Assembly: GCF_000196615.1 (NCBI RefSeq)
Contig: NC_014306.1
Coordinates: 496,001-560,000, forward strand
Origin: Erwinia billingiae Eb661
Lineage (GTDB): Bacteria; Pseudomonadota; Gammaproteobacteria; Enterobacterales; Enterobacteriaceae
Reading direction: 5' to 3'
Length of the DNA stretch: 64,000 nucleotides
The notes beneath the pieces were generated by a model. That model was not told the origin of the DNA. It ran no database searches and saw nothing but the letters and a program-made list of their open reading frames with translations. This document shows positions 7,893 to 16,062 of this stretch, piece by piece. Each line of letters starts with the position of its first letter. Within the stretch, counting starts at the first letter, position 1. Both the position numbers and the translations under genes were made by a program.

Positions 7893-9647
7893 ATGGACGA
7901 CTTAACCCTGCGTTATTACGACGCTGAAATGCGCTACTTGCTCGAAGCCGGTGAAGAGTTTGCCCGTGCCCATCCGGATCGGGCGGCACTGCTGAACCTG
8001 GATAAATCAGGTGCGCGCGACCCCTACGTTGAACGCCTCTTCGAGGGCTTTGCCTTTATGATGGGGCGCCTGCGCGAAAAGCTCGACGACGACCTGCCTG
8101 AGCTGACGGAAGGGCTGGTCACGCTGCTGTGGCCGCACTATCTGCGCACCATCCCGTCGATGTCGGTGGTGGAGTTCAGCCCTGACTGGCGTGAAATGAA
8201 AGAGAAAATACGGATTGCGAAGGGAGCAGAAGTCCTTTCCCGGCCGATAGGTGAGAAGTCGACACGTTGCCGTTATACAACGACCCAGGAAATCAGCCTG
8301 ATGCCGCTGGCGCTGGAGCGGGTTTCGCTCTCAACCGACCCGGACGGCTGCTCGGTAGTATGCCTGCGCTTTGCCTGCAGCAGCCTGGCCGACTGGAGCC
8401 GTGTGGATCTCAGCCTGATCCCATTCTACTTCGATGCCGACGCGCCGCTGGCCTGTGCCATGCACGAAGCTTTTACCTTAAACAATGCAGGCATTTGGCT
8501 GCGCCTGCCTGGCGACCCGGATCGCCGTCCGCTGGATGCGCGCTTTACCGCGTTGGGATTTGGTGAAGACGACGGACTGTGGCCAAAGAGCAATAGCAGC
8601 TTCAGTGGTTACCAGCTGCTGCTGGAGTACTTTGCCTTTCGCGAGAAGTTTATGTTCACCGGCCTGCGCGGCCTGGAGAATGTTGCGCTGCCTGCGGATC
8701 TGCCGTGGTTCGAAATCGACGTGGTGTTGGGGCAGCGCTGGGAACATGACTTTACCTTCAGTGAGAAACATCTGCGGTTGCACTGCGCGCCGGTGATCAA
8801 CCTCTTTCCACTGGAGTCCGATCCGCTGACGCTAAACTCGCTGCAGACCGAATACCTGCTGCGCCCGATGCGCGTGCAGGATGGTCATACGGAAATTTAT
8901 TCCGTTGACTCGGTGATGTCTTCCGGCAATCACATCTATGTACCGTTCTCCAGCTTCCGACATAAAGGCGGAATGATGCGCCACGAAGCGCCGGAATATT
9001 ACTACCATTCCCGCGTGCGGCGCGGCGCATCAGGGCTGCATAACACCTGGCTGATTCTCGGCGGGGAAGCCTTTGATAACCATAGCGTGCCAAATGAAGA
9101 AAGCCTGTCGCTGACGCTGACCGGTACCAATGGCCAGTTGCCGCGTCGTGCACTGCAGAGCACGGTGCTGGATACCGCGATAATAACCAACTCTGCTAGC
9201 GTGGGGGTGCGAAACCTTTGTGCGCCGACGCTGCCCTGTTATCCGCCGGACCGTGACCGCTTCCACTGGCGGGTGCTGAGCCATCTTGGCAGCAACTTCC
9301 TGTCGATGATGGACAATGCCGAAGTGCTGCGCGGTACGCTGGCCCTGTACGAGTGGACCGGCAGCGAGATGAACCGCCGCCGCCTGGAAGCGATAGTCGA
9401 CGTTAGCCACAGCGAAATCGAGCGCTTTGAGCAGGGCTACCTGCTGCGCGGCGTGCAGATTGAGGTGACGCTCGACAGTCACGGCTTTGCCGGGCACGGG
9501 GATATCTGCCTGTTCGGCGAGATGCTCAGCCATTTTTTCGCCCTGTACACCGACATCTATCTGTTTAACCGCCTGGTTATCATTCTGCAACCCACCGGAG
9601 AGCGCCTGGAATGGCAAGAGAAACACAACCGCCGCATTCCCGGCTAA
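7893..9647 (+). CDS. tssF: TssF, T6SS baseplate protein
   Basis: A 584-residue TssF, the large wedge subunit of the T6SS baseplate, which works with TssG, TssE and TssK in the cytoplasm. The family N-terminus is clear: MDDLTLRYYDAEMRYLLE, then DPYVERLFEGFAFMMGRL and LWPHYLRTIPSMSVVEF. The length is typical. The frame is open further up, to 7833, but the internal ATG at 7893 matches the family N-terminus and follows a TCAGG site, so it is chosen. The last 37 bases overlap tssG, as is common for this pair. Codon use and composition match tssM to vasL. Confidence 0.96.
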   Translation: MDDLTLRYYDAEMRYLLEAGEEFARAHPDRAALLNLDKSGARDPYVERLFEGFAFMMGRLREKLDDDLPELTEGLVTLLWPHYLRTIPSMSVVEFSPDWREMKEKIRIAKGAEVLSRPIGEKSTRCRYTTTQEISLMPLALERVSLSTDPDGCSVVCLRFACSSLADWSRVDLSLIPFYFDADAPLACAMHEAFTLNNAGIWLRLPGDPDRRPLDARFTALGFGEDDGLWPKSNSSFSGYQLLLEYFAFREKFMFTGLRGLENVALPADLPWFEIDVVLGQRWEHDFTFSEKHLRLHCAPVINLFPLESDPLTLNSLQTEYLLRPMRVQDGHTEIYSVDSVMSSGNHIYVPFSSFRHKGGMMRHEAPEYYYHSRVRRGASGLHNTWLILGGEAFDNHSVPNEESLSLTLTGTNGQLPRRALQSTVLDTAIITNSASVGVRNLCAPTLPCYPPDRDRFHWRVLSHLGSNFLSMMDNAEVLRGTLALYEWTGSEMNRRRLEAIVDVSHSEIERFEQGYLLRGVQIEVTLDSHGFAGHGDICLFGEMLSHFFALYTDIYLFNRLVIILQPTGERLEWQEKHNRRIPG

Positions 9648-10696
9648 GTCCGCGCATGGAAGCGGACCTGACGCGGATGAACTTTTACCGCTTCTGCCAG
9701 CTGCTGGAAAAACAGCACCCGGATAAACCCCCGCTCGGCAGTACTAGCCACCTGCGAGATGACACTGTGCGCTTCAGCCCGTGGCCGGGTATGGGTTTTC
9801 CTGCCGGCGAGCTGAAAAGCGTGGAGTACAGTGAAGACGATGTCACGTTGGCACCAAAAGTGCGTACCACCTTTATGGGCGTCTACGGAGTGGATTCTCC
9901 GCTACCGACCGCCTATCTCGACGACATCAGCCAGCGGCGGGAGGGACACGAGGAGCTGCAGGATTTTCTCGATATCTTCAGCCATCGCATCCTGACGCAG
10001 TTCTACCGCATCTGGTGTAAATACTCCTATCCGGCCACCTTCGAAAGCGGCGGAACGGACAGCATCTCCCAGTCGCTGCTCGGGCTGATAGGGCTGGGAA
10101 TTCCCGGCACTGCCAGCCATATCGCCACTCCGGTTTCGCGCTTTCTGGCGCTGCTCGGCGTGCTGCGCCAGCCTGCAAAAACCCAGCAGGGCGTGCAGGC
10201 AATGGTACGCCTGCTGGCGCCAGAAACGCGGGCGCGGGTCAGCCCATATTGCCTGCGCCCGATTGAAATCAATCAGCCGCTCGGCTTCTACGGCGAGCAG
10301 GATTTTTTGCTGGATGGCAACACCCCGCTGGGTGATGAAGTGATGGATACCAGCAGCCAGCTGCTGATTGAATTAATGACCGACTGCGAGCGTGAAGCAC
10401 AGGGCTGGAAGCCGGACGGTCAGCTGTATCTGGATTTTCTGGTGATGCTGCGCGTTTATCTCGGCTGGCGTTTTAAAGCGAAAATTCGTCTGACCGTCAG
10501 TACAGCTCTGCTGCCCGTTGTGCCTCTTGGAGAAGCCCCGTTCTGGCTGGGCATGAGCGGGGTACTGGGCGTGGAGGGGAAAGAAATCCCCACTGACATC
10601 CCGCAGACATTTACCACCGAGCTTGGCAGCTATTACGGCCTGCAACCGACCACACATGTAAAAGGAAATAAGCGTGTTAATTACCAGTTTGACTAA
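9611..10696 (+). CDS. tssG: TssG, T6SS baseplate protein
   Basis: A 361-residue TssG, the small wedge partner of TssF (two TssF per TssG in the baseplate). Family features include NFYRFCQLLEK near the start, VRFSPWPGMGFPAGEL around residues 53-68, and an FYRIWCKYSYPATFE segment. The start at 9611 has a GGAG site ten bases upstream and overlaps tssF by 37 bases. An alternative ATG at 9656 would remove 15 residues and the overlap but has no visible ribosome site. Its 3' end overlaps the GTG start of tssJ by 23 bases. Confidence 0.95.
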   Translation: MARETQPPHSRLSPRMEADLTRMNFYRFCQLLEKQHPDKPPLGSTSHLRDDTVRFSPWPGMGFPAGELKSVEYSEDDVTLAPKVRTTFMGVYGVDSPLPTAYLDDISQRREGHEELQDFLDIFSHRILTQFYRIWCKYSYPATFESGGTDSISQSLLGLIGLGIPGTASHIATPVSRFLALLGVLRQPAKTQQGVQAMVRLLAPETRARVSPYCLRPIEINQPLGFYGEQDFLLDGNTPLGDEVMDTSSQLLIELMTDCEREAQGWKPDGQLYLDFLVMLRVYLGWRFKAKIRLTVSTALLPVVPLGEAPFWLGMSGVLGVEGKEIPTDIPQTFTTELGSYYGLQPTTHVKGNKRVNYQFD

Positions 10697-11219
10697 ACCT
10701 GTGTGCTGGCTGCTGCCATTGCTTGCCATTAGCCTGACCGGCTGCGGGCTGACGCAGACCGTTTCTGACGGTACCCGCTCTGCGGTATCGTCTATTTTCT
10801 ATAAAAAAATTAAGGTGCTGCACCTAGACTTTACTGCGCGTGAGGGGCTGAATACCGACGCGCGAGAAAACCATTCCAGTCCGCAGTCTTTAGTCATCCG
10901 TATTTATCAGCTGAAAGATAGCAAGACCTTTGACAGGCTGGTCTATCAACAGCTGGCCACCGACGGAGATCAGCTCTTGGGTGCTGATTTGCTTGCAAGC
11001 CGTGACGTGGTGCTGACTCCCGGCGGTGCAGTTAACCTCAATATGCCAATGGAGCAAGAAGCGCAGTTTGTTGCCGTAGTGGCGCTATTTCGTCAGCCGG
11101 ACCTGGCCAAAAAAAGCTGGCAGCAGGTGCTACAGCGCGAAGCACTGAACCCTGACCAACCCCGGGTGCTGGAAGCGGCCGACAATAGCCTGATCCTGCA
11201 ACCGCTCAAGGATAAGTAA
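10674..11219 (+). CDS. tssJ: TssJ, outer-membrane lipoprotein of the T6SS
   Basis: A 181-residue lipoprotein, the outer-membrane anchor of the TssJLM membrane complex; its periplasmic domain binds the C-terminus of TssM. The signal peptide ends in a lipobox (ISLTGCG, Cys at residue 24), and the mature part has the TssJ pattern (SLVIRIYQLKD, then TPGGAVNLNMPME). It starts with GTG, supported by an AAAGGAAATAA site just before it. Its stop overlaps the tssE start (TAATG). Confidence 0.95.
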   Translation: MLITSLTKPVCWLLPLLAISLTGCGLTQTVSDGTRSAVSSIFYKKIKVLHLDFTAREGLNTDARENHSSPQSLVIRIYQLKDSKTFDRLVYQQLATDGDQLLGADLLASRDVVLTPGGAVNLNMPMEQEAQFVAVVALFRQPDLAKKSWQQVLQREALNPDQPRVLEAADNSLILQPLKDK

Positions 11220-11692
11220 TGCCACAATCCCATAACGCCCCCTCGCTGTATGAAATGCTGTACGGCAATTTCAGCGGCGGGCTGGAGCTGCATAACGTCA
11301 GCGAGGAGAACCAGGTGATCCTCTCGGTGCTCGACAATATGCAGCGCATTCTCAACTGTCGCGCCGGCACGCTGGCGCATCTGCCCGATTACGGTCTGCC
11401 GGATATGACCACCATCCTGCAGGGGTTACCCGGTACCGCGCACCAGCTGATGACCACATTGTCCGGCGTGCTGTTGCGCTACGAGCCGCGCCTCAGCAGC
11501 ATCCGGGTGGACATGCTACCGCAAACACTCCCCGGCGAACTGCGTTACACCATTGATGCCGAACTCAAAGGTATCGGCCTGGTGCGCTATGGCACCGACT
11601 TTATGCCGGAAGGCAAAGTGCTGATCCGCCATTTGAAACAGCAGCAGTTTATTAACCCTAATGCCAGGAAATGGATATCAGGTCATGAATGA
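11219..11692 (+). CDS. tssE: TssE, gp25-like T6SS baseplate protein
   Basis: A 157-residue TssE, homologous to phage T4 gp25, which starts sheath assembly on the baseplate. The gp25 fold shows in LSVLDNMQRILNCRAGT, then LPDYGLPDMT and IRHYEPRL-like residues (LLRYEPRLSSIRVDML). An AAGGA site lies directly before the ATG, which overlaps the tssJ stop. The 3' end overlaps vasL by 8 bases, so the operon remains translationally coupled. Confidence 0.93.
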   Translation: MPQSHNAPSLYEMLYGNFSGGLELHNVSEENQVILSVLDNMQRILNCRAGTLAHLPDYGLPDMTTILQGLPGTAHQLMTTLSGVLLRYEPRLSSIRVDMLPQTLPGELRYTIDAELKGIGLVRYGTDFMPEGKVLIRHLKQQQFINPNARKWISGHE

Positions 11693-13085
11693 CACCCCCT
11701 CCCGTAAAATCAAAACCGGTAACGACCCGCGTACGCTGGCGGATTATGCCGCCCTGCGTGATGAGCTGAACAAGCTGTCCCACCCTGCGCGGCCCGATGT
11801 GAACTGGCACTATGCCGAAAAGTTGTGTCTTTCGCTGTTTGAGCAAAATGGCGTGGAGCTACAGACGGCGGCCTGGTACACGCTCGCCCGCACGCAGCTG
11901 GCCGGACTGTATGGCCTTAATGAAGGATTGTCTGTCCTGGAGGCATTGATAAGCCATCAGTGGGGCGCTCTCTGGCCGCAGCCTGTGCACGCCCGCATGG
12001 AGATCCTCAGCGGTCTGAGCCAGCGTATCCAGCAGCTGATGCGCACCTTACCGTTGAGCTACAGCGACATCAGTCAGCTGTATCGTGCCGAGCAGCACCT
12101 CACCCGTCTGGGGGACGTTCTCCAGCGGCTGGAGCTTAAGCATCTGAGCCAGCTTGATGCATTACGTAGCCAGATGCATAACAGCGCTGTCCGGCTGGAA
12201 AACAGCGATGGCGCCGCTGGCACGGGCGCTGCGATTCAACCCGGCGTTGTACTGCCCGCACCGGCAACAGACGGCCAGGCAAGCTGGGCTAATGCCCCGT
12301 CCGGCCGTCCGGCGGCAGATATTTATGACCGCATTAACGCGGTTAAGTGGGTGTATGTGGCGCAGCCGGAACCTCAGCCGAATGTGGCCGTGTTGACGAC
12401 GCTGCCGGCACCGGCAAAATCCTGGAAGCCGTTTGCGTTGGGGGTGATTACCATGCTGGCGGCAGGAAGCGCCGCGCTGTGGGGATGGCATGCTTTCCAC
12501 CGGCCTGACCCGCTGCAGGCGCAGCTGGCGGCATCGCTGGCCCCGCTGCCCGCGATTCTTTCTCCCGCCCAGCGGGATAGCCTGCGCCAGCAAGCGTCGT
12601 TACCGCCCCAAATTGCACAAACCCAGCGGCAGCTTTCCAGCCTGGCGCAGTTACCGCCGGGCTGGAATATCGATTACGGTCGTCAGCTGGTTGAACAGGC
12701 GCAGATACTGTGGCCGGAGCAGGCCAGGCCGCTGGTGCAGGCGTGGCAGCAACAGCAGAAGGCCAATGCGTTGTCAGCCGGGAGCCTGTCTGGCTGGCAT
12801 CAGGGTATGACGAAGCTGACGCAACTGAGTGAGCGGCTGAGCAGGCTGGATGAACAGAAGGGAAAATACATGACGGTCAGCGAACTGAAATCCGCCGTGT
12901 TTGCCACCCAGCAGTCATTTAATCAATCGATACCGGCTGAGGAGCAGCTACGGGCATTGTCACAAACGCCCACGGGACAGCCTTTGCCAGCTGCAGCTAA
13001 AGCGCAGCTGGAGATGCATCTGAAGCAGCTAACGGCGAGCTATGCAGAAATTAAGCAGAATGCGTCAAGAGGGGAAAGAGGCTAA
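11685..13085 (+). CDS. vasL: VasL, TssA-like T6SS protein with a membrane segment
   Basis: A 466-residue protein of the VasL type: an ImpA-type N-terminal domain (TLADYAALRDELNKLSHP near residue 20, then AWYTLARTQLAGLYGLNEGL near 65) joined to a different C-terminal part. A hydrophobic helix lies at about residues 248-268 (FALGVITMLAAGSAALWGW), so the C-terminal third is predicted periplasmic. Membrane-bound TssA-like proteins of this kind are thought to hold the distal end of the extended sheath; that role is inferred from the family. The ATG at 11685 (MNDTPS) is preferred to 11661 because it follows an AGG site and gives the smaller overlap with tssE. This is the last gene of the T6SS operon. 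Confidence 0.88.
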   Translation: MNDTPSRKIKTGNDPRTLADYAALRDELNKLSHPARPDVNWHYAEKLCLSLFEQNGVELQTAAWYTLARTQLAGLYGLNEGLSVLEALISHQWGALWPQPVHARMEILSGLSQRIQQLMRTLPLSYSDISQLYRAEQHLTRLGDVLQRLELKHLSQLDALRSQMHNSAVRLENSDGAAGTGAAIQPGVVLPAPATDGQASWANAPSGRPAADIYDRINAVKWVYVAQPEPQPNVAVLTTLPAPAKSWKPFALGVITMLAAGSAALWGWHAFHRPDPLQAQLAASLAPLPAILSPAQRDSLRQQASLPPQIAQTQRQLSSLAQLPPGWNIDYGRQLVEQAQILWPEQARPLVQAWQQQQKANALSAGSLSGWHQGMTKLTQLSERLSRLDEQKGKYMTVSELKSAVFATQQSFNQSIPAEEQLRALSQTPTGQPLPAAAKAQLEMHLKQLTASYAEIKQNASRGERG

Positions 13086-13120
13086 CGGAGGAAAGAGGCT
13101 AACAGAGAAAAGAGGCTAAC
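13071..13120 (+). repeat. three short tandem repeats at the end of vasL
   Basis: Three copies of a 16-17 base unit whose core is AAAGAGGCTAAC lie end to end: 13071-13086, 13087-13103 and 13104-13120. The vasL stop codon lies in the first copy, so the other two are duplications of the gene's 3' end in non-coding DNA. Replication slippage is the simplest cause. Confidence 0.8.
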
Positions 13121-13265
13121 AACGAGGTGTGATGGAAGCGTGTTTTATTCGCGTGCCAGAGGGCTATCAGGGAGGTAGCCACTCTGGAAAATACCACGGC
13201 ATCCCTGACAGTCATTTTCTCAGGTCATCCGGGTACGATCTGACGTATTACTCTGCGCCAGAAAC

Positions 13266-13295
13266 GAAAAAAGCCTCGCTTTTCAGCAAGGCCTT
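13266..13295 (-). terminator. tRNA-Phe terminator
   Basis: Read on the minus strand, GCCTTGCT, a GAAA loop and AGCGAGGC are followed by six T. This is a strong rho-independent terminator just after the 3' end of the tRNA-Phe gene. The stretch 13121-13265 between the tandem repeats and this terminator shows no convincing gene. Confidence 0.85.
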
Positions 13296-13302
13296 ATAAA
13301 TA

Positions 13303-13378
13303 TGGTGCCCGGACTCGGAATCGAACCAAGGACACGGGGATTTTCAATCCCCTGCTCTACCGACTGAGCTATCCGGGC
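13303..13378 (-). tRNA. pheU: tRNA-Phe (GAA)
   Basis: A 76-base tRNA on the minus strand, from GCCCGGA to an encoded CCA. The acceptor stem pairs GCCCGGA with TCCGGGC, the anticodon loop reads TTGAAAA with anticodon GAA, and a TTCGATTC T-loop is present. In E. coli pheU also lies beside yjdC, so the position is conserved. Its 3' end faces the T6SS cluster; tRNA 3' ends are common integration sites for genomic islands. Confidence 0.97.
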
Positions 13379-13388
13379 AACGGGGCGC

Positions 13389-13417
13389 ATTAAACCGTAA
13401 AGGCCGTCTGGCGTCAA
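13389..13417 (-). promoter_or_regulatory. tRNA-Phe promoter
   Basis: On the minus strand, TTGACG, a 17-base spacer and TTTAAT are followed by a G+C-rich discriminator (GCGCCCC) before the tRNA. This is the layout of a sigma70 stable-RNA promoter under growth-rate or stringent control. Confidence 0.75.
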
Positions 13418-13429
13418 CGGCTTTGTCAC

Positions 13430-13480
13430 AAAAAACCCGTAAAGCGCGACTGAGTGATTGCTTTTCAATCAGTCGGCGCG
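13430..13480 (-). terminator. probable yjdC terminator
   Basis: An imperfect hairpin (GCGCGACTGA with its partner TCAGTCGGCGC, plus an inner GATTG/CAATC stem) lies just after the yjdC stop. On the minus strand it is followed, after a short gap, by a run of T at 13430-13436. It may also shield the tRNA promoter from read-through. Confidence 0.5.
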
Positions 13481-13488
13481 GTTTTTGC

Positions 13489-14067
13489 TCAGGCCAGCGC
13501 ACCATTCTTACGACACAACGCAATGCTCAGCACATCCTCCGCCAGCGTGCGGGCCGTCACCACTTCCTGTACGTTCCGCGTCACCAACAGACGGCTGAGG
13601 CAGCCTTCAAGGATTAACTCCATCTGATGGGCAACCAGCGTGGGATTGTCGGTTTCCAGCGCGGACAACAAATCGTGCGTGTACTGCCAGGAGGCGCGTT
13701 TCTGGAAGTCAGCGACCTGATGGATGGGATGATCCGGCTGCGGATAAAAACTGCAGGCGGCAATAAACAAACAGCCAGGGTAACGGTGATTATTTACCGC
13801 ATCTTCCAGCACCTGATAGCGCGCCATCAGCTTTTGTTCTGCATTCAGCGTCTCATCCAGCAACAGCTTACGTCGCCAGATATCTATCTGTTGGCTGTGA
13901 TAACGCAGGGCGTCATACAGCAGCGCTTCGCGGTCTGGCCAGAAGCGTTGCAGATCCTCTAACTGGCAGTCCACCGCCTGCGCCATATCGGCGAAAGAAG
14001 TAGTGGCCGCCAGGCCTTTTTGCTCGAGTACGTTCAGCGCATGCTCGAGTACCTGTTCACGTTGCAA
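13489..14067 (-). CDS. yjdC: TetR-family transcriptional regulator YjdC
   Basis: A 192-residue TetR-type repressor. The N-terminal helix-turn-helix is visible ([20 protein letters not shown], about residues 22-41) followed by [16 protein letters not shown], the usual link to the ligand domain. The C-terminal ligand-binding domain is helical, with [18 protein letters not shown] in the middle. In E. coli yjdC likewise sits between dsbD and the tRNA-Phe gene. Its target and ligand are not evident from the sequence. It lies 63 bases downstream of dsbD on the same strand and could be co-transcribed with it. Confidence 0.88.
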   Translation of the reverse strand: MQREQVLEHALNVLEQKGLAATTSFADMAQAVDCQLEDLQRFWPDREALLYDALRYHSQQIDIWRRKLLLDETLNAEQKLMARYQVLEDAVNNHRYPGCLFIAACSFYPQPDHPIHQVADFQKRASWQYTHDLLSALETDNPTLVAHQMELILEGCLSRLLVTRNVQEVVTARTLAEDVLSIALCRKNGALA

Positions 14068-14130
14068 GTGACTCTCCTCTTGAATGCCCGTTTCGCGGTT
14101 CTTAACCGGGAAATCACGCCTTAGTGTCGT

Positions 14131-15855
14131 TTACTGCGCCAGTTTCTGCAAATGCTGCTGAAACGCGGCGGCATCCATAAAGCCGGTGACGCGAGAATGG
14201 GGGATCTCATGGCCGTTGGCATCGAAGAACAAAATGGTCGGCAAACCCAGCACCTGCAGCTGTTTCAGCAGCGCGCTATCCTGGGCATTGTTGGCCGTGA
14301 CATCGGCCTGCAGCAGTTGGGTATGGCCCAAGGCATTTTGGACTTCAGGCTGACTGAAGGTGTATTTTTCGAACTCTTTGCAGGCCACACACCAGTCAGC
14401 GTAAAGGTCGACCATCGTGATACGCCCCTGCGCGTTTTGCAGCGCGTGGGAGAGCTGCTCGGTATCGCTAATCCGGGTGAAGTTCAGGTGCGCGATAGCC
14501 GCATTTTGACCGGGCGAAGCAAATGCCCAGTCCTGCAGCGGACGTGCTGCAACCAGCGCTGCTGCCAGCATCACGATTTGTCCCAGGCGCAGCCAGCCAT
14601 TGTTCGACTTCAGACTGATAAAGGCCCAGCCAAAGAAGGCGACACCCAGCAGGCTCCATAACCGCAATCCCCACTGATCGCCAATCACGCGCTCCAGCAG
14701 AAATACCGGCAGGGCAAGGATCACAAAACCAAACCCTTCTTTAATGGTTTGCATCCAGGCACCGCTTTTCGGCAGCAGACGGTTGCCAAACACCGTCACG
14801 GCAATCAGCGGCAGCCCCATTCCCAGCGCGTAAAGATAGAGCGTACCTGCACCCGCCAGCATATTGCCGCTTTGGGCGATGTACAGCAGGATCGCGCTAA
14901 GCGGCGCCGTGGTGCACGGAGAGCAAATCAGTCCGGCCAGTGCCCCCATTAAAAACACCCCGGTCAGCGATCCGCCTTGTTGACGGTTGCTCCACAGCGC
15001 CAGACGGGTTTGTAGTGAGGAAGGGAGCTGCAGCGTGAACAGGCCAAACATCGACAATGCCAGCAGAATAAACAGCAGCGACAAGCCAATCAGAATCGCC
15101 GGGGCCTGCAGTGCCGCCTGAAAACGCAGGCCAGCGGCGGCCACGATCACGCCCATCACCGTGTAAGTCAGCGCCATTCCCTGCACGTAGACCATCGCCA
15201 GGGCGAACAAACGGCCCGCCGAATATTGGCGATTGCCGCCGAGAATAATGCCGGAAATCAGCGGGTACATTGGCAGCACGCAAGGGGTGAAAGCGACACC
15301 AATACCGATCAGCAGCGCCCACAGCGGCGAAAACGGCAGGTTTTCAGTCGGTGCGGTCTGCACGCTGACCGGTGCAGGTGTCGAAGCCGCTGCCTGAGAA
15401 GCCGGGGTGGCATCACCGGCCTTCACTTCATCCAGCGGCACGCTGCGTGTTTCCGGCGGATAGCAGAATCCCGCGGCGGCGCAGCCCTGATAGGTGACGC
15501 TTACCGTCGCCCCTTTATCCGCCTGCTGCAGGATTAAGGGCAGCGTCAGGCTTTCGGGGTAAATTTCGGTTTTACCGTAGAACTCATCTTCATGAGGTGT
15601 GCCCTCAGGCAGGGTAAAATCGGCGAGTTTTGCGCCGTTAGCCGAGATTTTGATCTGCTGGCGATAGAGGTAATAACCGGGTTTAACCTGCCAGCTCAGG
15701 GTCAGCGTGTTGGCTTGCTGATTGAAGTCAAAAGCAAAGGCCTGGTCAACCGTGCCGAAATGATTGCCGTTCTGTCCGAACAGCGAAGCCGCCGCATTCA
15801 GGCTGAACAGCGTTGTAAACAGAATAAAAATCAGTGTTGTAATGCGCTTAGACAT
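14131..15855 (-). CDS. dsbD: DsbD, thiol:disulfide interchange protein
   Basis: An inner-membrane electron carrier that passes reducing power from cytoplasmic thioredoxin to periplasmic DsbC, DsbG and CcmG. Three parts are seen: a signal peptide and periplasmic alpha domain with the pair in [13 protein letters not shown]; a multi-helix membrane beta domain with [16 protein letters not shown] and a second Cys in [12 protein letters not shown]; and a C-terminal thioredoxin-like gamma domain with the WCVAC active site near residue 470. The start at 15855 (MSKRITTL) gives 574 residues and agrees with the E. coli N-terminus; an ATG at 15876 would add seven residues, and neither has a strong ribosome site. 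In E. coli cutA lies immediately upstream, but here it is absent. Confidence 0.95.
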   Translation of the reverse strand: MSKRITTLIFILFTTLFSLNAAASLFGQNGNHFGTVDQAFAFDFNQQANTLTLSWQVKPGYYLYRQQIKISANGAKLADFTLPEGTPHEDEFYGKTEIYPESLTLPLILQQADKGATVSVTYQGCAAAGFCYPPETRSVPLDEVKAGDATPASQAAASTPAPVSVQTAPTENLPFSPLWALLIGIGVAFTPCVLPMYPLISGIILGGNRQYSAGRLFALAMVYVQGMALTYTVMGVIVAAAGLRFQAALQAPAILIGLSLLFILLALSMFGLFTLQLPSSLQTRLALWSNRQQGGSLTGVFLMGALAGLICSPCTTAPLSAILLYIAQSGNMLAGAGTLYLYALGMGLPLIAVTVFGNRLLPKSGAWMQTIKEGFGFVILALPVFLLERVIGDQWGLRLWSLLGVAFFGWAFISLKSNNGWLRLGQIVMLAAALVAARPLQDWAFASPGQNAAIAHLNFTRISDTEQLSHALQNAQGRITMVDLYADWCVACKEFEKYTFSQPEVQNALGHTQLLQADVTANNAQDSALLKQLQVLGLPTILFFDANGHEIPHSRVTGFMDAAAFQQHLQKLAQ

Positions 15856-16012
15856 AACGGTAACCACATTCTCCATGTTGGGCTGAGTCGGGCAGAGGAC
15901 GCAAGCACGTCCGGCAGCGCTCTGACGGAGCTCAGAGGGGTATCCTCGGGGCGTGCAGACTATAACATGGCGTTACGGCAGGGAGTTTTTCAGGATGTAA
16001 CCGGCGAAAGCA

Positions 16013-16032
16013 GGGCGGAATTCACTCCGCCC
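16013..16032 (-). terminator. hairpin after dcuA
   Basis: GGGCGG and CCGCCC flank an 8-base loop about 30 bases after the dcuA stop. T-runs are weak on both sides, so this is a probable rather than certain terminator. The rest of 15856-16062 holds no gene; an ACTATA (TATAGT on the minus strand) at 15959-15964 could be the dsbD -10 element. Confidence 0.5.
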
Positions 16033-16062
16033 TTGTTCAGCGCGTGCCGGGGCCGTCTGTGG

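Noticed and set aside
13132..13299. A 55-codon open frame between vasL and tRNA-Phe on the + strand
   Set aside because: It has no good ribosome site and runs through the tRNA-Phe terminator, so its end is made of hairpin sequence.
15856..16062. A remnant of cutA between dcuA and dsbD
   Set aside because: No frame gives a CutA-like peptide; the region holds a hairpin and a possible dsbD promoter only.
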